From: Amoebophrya sp. A120
Taxonomy: Eukaryota > Sar > Dinophyceae > Syndiniales > Amoebophryaceae
Direction: 5' to 3'
DNA length: 64,000 nucleotides
Assembly: GCA_905178155.1 (NCBI GenBank)
Contig: CAJINV010000001.1
Location: 13,590,702-13,654,701, forward strand
This document shows positions 60,901-64,000 of this stretch, piece by piece (the first letter of the stretch is position 1; the number at the start of each line of letters is the position of its first letter). The translations under genes were made by a program, and so were the position numbers. The notes under the pieces are model-generated. The model was not told where the DNA came from. It saw only the letters and a list, made by a program, of their open reading frames with translations, and made no database searches.

Positions 60901-61326
60901 GATGCAGTTCACTTGTGCGGATGAATATCTTTTGTGACTTCCTAGAAGGAGATTTACAGTCGTGTGTGAAGAAGTGTAGTGTAACGTTAATTTTCTAGCG
61001 CGCAAAAGCAAGAAGTGTGTTTAGGATGTGAAAGAACAAAACGCGTGAAATCCACCGGAAACGACGAATCTCGACTTACTTACTTCTACGCGGCGTTGAC
61101 AAGAAGTTCGCAGACGGGGGGCTCCTTTGTTCAAGCGTTCGTCTTGTTGAGATAGTAAGGGTTTAGGTGATTTGTCCCCGGCCCTAGAAATATCGCTCGT
61201 CCGTCTACACACTCTCCGTTTCGCACACGCCATAGTATGTGTCCGTCAGGCTCGATTCCGCGGGCGTAGGCGTAAGGCTGTCTGATCCGGCCGCGGCGGG
61301 CGCGCCGGCTATACTAGGACGTCATA
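60901..61326. other. Spacer, no gene seen
   Basis: 0.43 kb between the twinfilin-like gene and the carboxypeptidase; nothing recognised. Confidence 0.6.
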
Positions 61327-62805
61327 ATGACACAGATCAGCAGGATGTCGGGGGTCCGTTGTCTATTGGTATCGACAATCAGCACTTCTATTGTGGGGAC
61401 GGCGCACTTGATTCTCTTCAGCGCCCAACAGACTGCAGCCGCGTCTGTCCGGCGTAAAGCCACCTCTTCGCTCCTGCACCGGCAGTTTCAACGGCATGAA
61501 AAGCGTAGAAAAGTGCGACAAACCGCGGCAGCCTCGACGCCGTTCCCCTTTTACCACACCACGCAAGAGATCCACACGCAGCTGCTCGCGTTACAGAGCC
61601 GATGCCACGGGTGGATCACCGTCGCGACGAAGGGCAGCGACCCGCAAATCGACGTGGTCTCGATCCGGAAGACTGACAGCAGCCCGCCCAACCGGTTCTT
61701 TCTGCTTTTCGGCGAGCACGCGCGCGAGCTGATCTCCCCCGAGAGCGGCCTGCACTTTCTGCAGACGCTGTGCGGGGAGTCTGACCTGGCGAAAACCGAC
61801 GGAGCGCGGTACGGAACCGAGCGCATGGCGGAGTTGCTGGACACGACGGAGTTCCAACTCGTGGTGAACGGCAACCCGGACAGCCGGCAGAGAGTGGAGA
61901 ACGGGGAGTACTGTTTGCGGGTGAACACCAAGAACGGGGTCGACCTAAACCGGAATTGGGACGACCGGTGGGAGCCGGCGGAGGACGAGATGAGCCCGGA
62001 CACGAACCCCGGGCCGAAGCCCTTTTCCGAGAACGAAACGCAGATCTTCAAAACCGCCGTGGCGGACTTCAAGCCCACCGGGTTTTTGACGATCCACTCC
62101 GGGACCCGGGGGATGTACTCGCCCTGGGCCTACGACATGCGGCACGAGGCGGTGCGCAACGGCCCGGCGATGCTGAACATGCTGCAGCAGCTGGACGCCA
62201 ACTACTGCAAGTGCCCCTTCGGCGCCGCGGGCAAGGAGGTGGGGTACAGTTGCCCGGGCACGTGCCTCGACTACGTGTACGACAAGCTCGGGGTGGACTA
62301 CGCGTTTGCCTTCGAGATCTACGGGAACCCCGCGGAGAACTTCGAGTTGGAGCAGCGGTTCGACGAAATCGTGGACGAACGGAAACTGAGCAGCGAGAAT
62401 GCTCTGACCTCGTCGATTTCGGCGGTCGGGAAAGACGAGAAGAAACCGAACTACTTACAGCTGTTGCAGGAGTTTGGGGCATCAACTTCTAAGAAGAGAC
62501 ACGACACTTCTGCTGCGGCGTCCCTTCTGCACCAGCACCAGCACCGCCACCACCGCGCGTCATTTAGTACGTCCGCGAAGAAGTGGCGCGAAGAGGGCTG
62601 TCTGGCCCAGTTCAATCCCACGACCGAGTCGGACTTCAAGGACACCGTCGAGAACTGGACCCAGGTCTACGTGAATTTAGCCAAGCTGGTTGCGGCGGAC
62701 GCGGAAAAGCGGGCGGGCGTGACGGCGGACGTGAGCTTAGTGCGTGGTCGTGGGGAAAAGGAAAGAGCGTTCGAGAAGTCTGACTTTCCCGTGTGGAAGC
62801 CGTAA
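61327..62805 (+). CDS. M14-family zinc carboxypeptidase
   Basis: Single exon, 492 residues from MTQISRMSGV (second ATG at 61345 also possible). Hydrophobic N-terminus (LLVSTISTSIVGTAHLILF) fits a signal peptide or anchor. The catalytic set is complete in M14 order: GEHARELISPES (HxxE, zinc), NGNPDSR, NGVDLNRNWD (substrate Asn/Arg), LTIHSGTRGMYSPW (zinc His) and AFAFEIYG (catalytic Glu). An insertion with His/Ser-rich sequence (HQHQHRHHR) lies near residues 398-410, before the C-terminal SDFKDTVENWTQ helix. It should remove C-terminal residues from peptides in the secretory or extracellular space. Specificity (A or B type) is not clear by eye. Confidence 0.9.
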   Translation: MTQISRMSGVRCLLVSTISTSIVGTAHLILFSAQQTAAASVRRKATSSLLHRQFQRHEKRRKVRQTAAASTPFPFYHTTQEIHTQLLALQSRCHGWITVATKGSDPQIDVVSIRKTDSSPPNRFFLLFGEHARELISPESGLHFLQTLCGESDLAKTDGARYGTERMAELLDTTEFQLVVNGNPDSRQRVENGEYCLRVNTKNGVDLNRNWDDRWEPAEDEMSPDTNPGPKPFSENETQIFKTAVADFKPTGFLTIHSGTRGMYSPWAYDMRHEAVRNGPAMLNMLQQLDANYCKCPFGAAGKEVGYSCPGTCLDYVYDKLGVDYAFAFEIYGNPAENFELEQRFDEIVDERKLSSENALTSSISAVGKDEKKPNYLQLLQEFGASTSKKRHDTSAAASLLHQHQHRHHRASFSTSAKKWREEGCLAQFNPTTESDFKDTVENWTQVYVNLAKLVAADAEKRAGVTADVSLVRGRGEKERAFEKSDFPVWKP

Positions 62806-63473
62806 ACGAAGTTGATTTTTTTCCTTGACAAAAGATTGATGATTCCTGTTTTTTTCCCGTTGGTTGAAATTGGAAAAAGAAACAGTGACGGAAGCTGGAG
62901 ATGCCTGCTTCTCTAGTATGAATGACCGACCTGGCTGCCTTCGCGCACTGTTTCGAGAATGTTGGTCGATCGTACTCCTTTCACGATTCTTCGCTTTTTC
63001 GTGTCAGCTGTTGCAGGTATTTTTGAGTGTTGATATTTCAATTGAGACGAGATTGTATTCTTGAGTTGATCGAGAGAGAGGGAGCACCGCACGAGTTTCG
63101 TGCGCTCGACGCCTGTCACGAGGATTTTCTCGGCGGTCGTCCTCTCCACGAATTCGCTACGCGCAGTTGTATCCATGAAATGCTTCAAGGTTTTAACTGA
63201 AGTACTATACGTCTCATACAAATAAAATGCTTCGTAGATACGCTCGGGATCGATCGATAGGTAGCTCGGTTGTTTTATCCGAGACATGTAGTTCTACTTA
63301 TGTGATGTATTTGTATGTGTTTCATTTTCATCCTCCTCCAAGAAGATTTCAATCAAAGTAGGGACGACCACAAATGAAAGCGTTGTTGGAAAATATGGTC
63401 GCTAGATCTCGTCACCAGGGATATCAGAACGCGTAATATCGTTCAAAGCAACAGGAAGAGGCGTAGAAGCGCG
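62806..63473. other. Spacer, no gene seen
   Basis: 0.67 kb after the carboxypeptidase; no credible frame on either strand. Confidence 0.55.
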
Positions 63474-63827
63474 ATGCCGCGGCTTTTGACTGTTGCGGAG
63501 GGGTTGGACCCGTTAAACTGGGATGCTGGAGGTCCGACAGATAATGTTTTCGGAAGGCGAAGCCGAGCTTCAACCTCCTTTCGACACGTGGAAGCATCCT
63601 TCCGCCTCGAGCCTGGACGCCAAGACGTTGATACTGCGACGCACAGTTGGGCACTTGCGCGCGAGGTTGATTTGTTGGTGAGTAGAATTCGGCGGAATCT
63701 TTCGAAACACCAAAAGCTTCAGGTTTTGGAGGCGCTGCATGTTTGGATCGTAAATTGTCCACCTCCAGCCCAAAGTCAAAATGTCGTGATCCAAATCTTA
63801 AATCGCTACGATCTAAACACGCTCTAA
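63474..63827 (+). CDS. Unknown protein, possibly first exon of a gene leaving the window
   Basis: Frame of 117 residues, MPRLLTVAEGLDPLNWDAGG.... A GTGAGT at 63678 (after REVDLL, phase 0) looks like a donor, in which case only the first 68 residues are real and the gene continues beyond 64000. Composition is protein-like up to that point. No domain recognised. Confidence 0.45.
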   Translation: MPRLLTVAEGLDPLNWDAGGPTDNVFGRRSRASTSFRHVEASFRLEPGRQDVDTATHSWALAREVDLLVSRIRRNLSKHQKLQVLEALHVWIVNCPPPAQSQNVVIQILNRYDLNTL

Positions 63828-64000
63828 ATCTTAGCTAGAATATTCGAAACACCATAAGACGGGCACGAATGGCAAGACCAGAAATGTGAGATATTCCAAA
63901 GGCCCCAGATTTACCATGGACCACCATACCGCCGGGATTATGAATGAACAATGTTTACAGGGCCCTTGAGTCAACACTTACTACCACTCTGAATCTCCAA

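Overview
The window looks like nuclear DNA of a eukaryotic protist. Genes carry spliceosomal introns, all recognisable genes lie on the + strand, and spacers of 0.4-1.6 kb separate them. Housekeeping genes are clearly eukaryotic: syntaxin-5, U6 snRNA phosphodiesterase USB1, Rab6, class III PI3-kinase VPS34, a twinfilin-like two-ADF-domain protein and an M14 carboxypeptidase. Co-directional genes plus many introns that are themselves inverted-repeat elements flanked by short direct repeats, often without GT-AG ends, fit a dinoflagellate-lineage alveolate. The parasitic Syndiniales (Amoebophrya-like) are my best guess. This is inference; no rRNA or spliced-leader gene is present to confirm it.

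Layout. (1) 1-21941: an array of seven related genes encoding acidic, Ser-rich single-pass membrane proteins. Five start MGN/MGG (predicted N-myristoylation). Most have a Cys-rich juxtamembrane segment, one transmembrane helix and a tail with a SxFLE-like element followed by (P/V)RLRG. (2) 14530-16170: a 1.64-kb inverted-repeat element made of three modules, with long CG-alternating tracts. (3) 23062-28041: trafficking and RNA genes: syntaxin-5, USB1 and Rab6. (4) About 28.6-39.7 kb: a large DIRS-type (tyrosine-recombinase) retrotransposon in the order gag, YR, accessory ORFs, RT-RNase H, with introns of 26 and 32 nt among others. (5) 40.1-41.3 kb: a very GC-rich island of unknown nature. (6) 41664-46370: a single-exon 1568-aa fusion of an NMN-adenylyltransferase-like domain and an mRNA cap (guanine-N7) methyltransferase-like domain, behind a long N-terminus that may be degenerate 2'-O-methyltransferase. 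(7) 46897-55673: VPS34 and a polytopic membrane protein, together interrupted by seven inverted-repeat introns. (8) 57-64 kb: a Pro/Ala-rich type I membrane protein, the twinfilin-like gene, the carboxypeptidase and an incomplete gene at the right edge.

The standout system is the intron population. About 15 introns are transposon-like (introner elements). In most of them the element begins TAT and ends ATA, has terminal inverted repeats of 15-50 bp and is flanked by a ~5-bp direct repeat. The reading frame is restored if the element plus one copy of the direct repeat is removed, even where no GT-AG pair is available. Many share an internal GCATGACAAA motif although the terminal repeats belong to several unrelated families. 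Exon boundaries given for these introns were inferred from frame and repeats, so each can shift by a few bases within the direct repeat.
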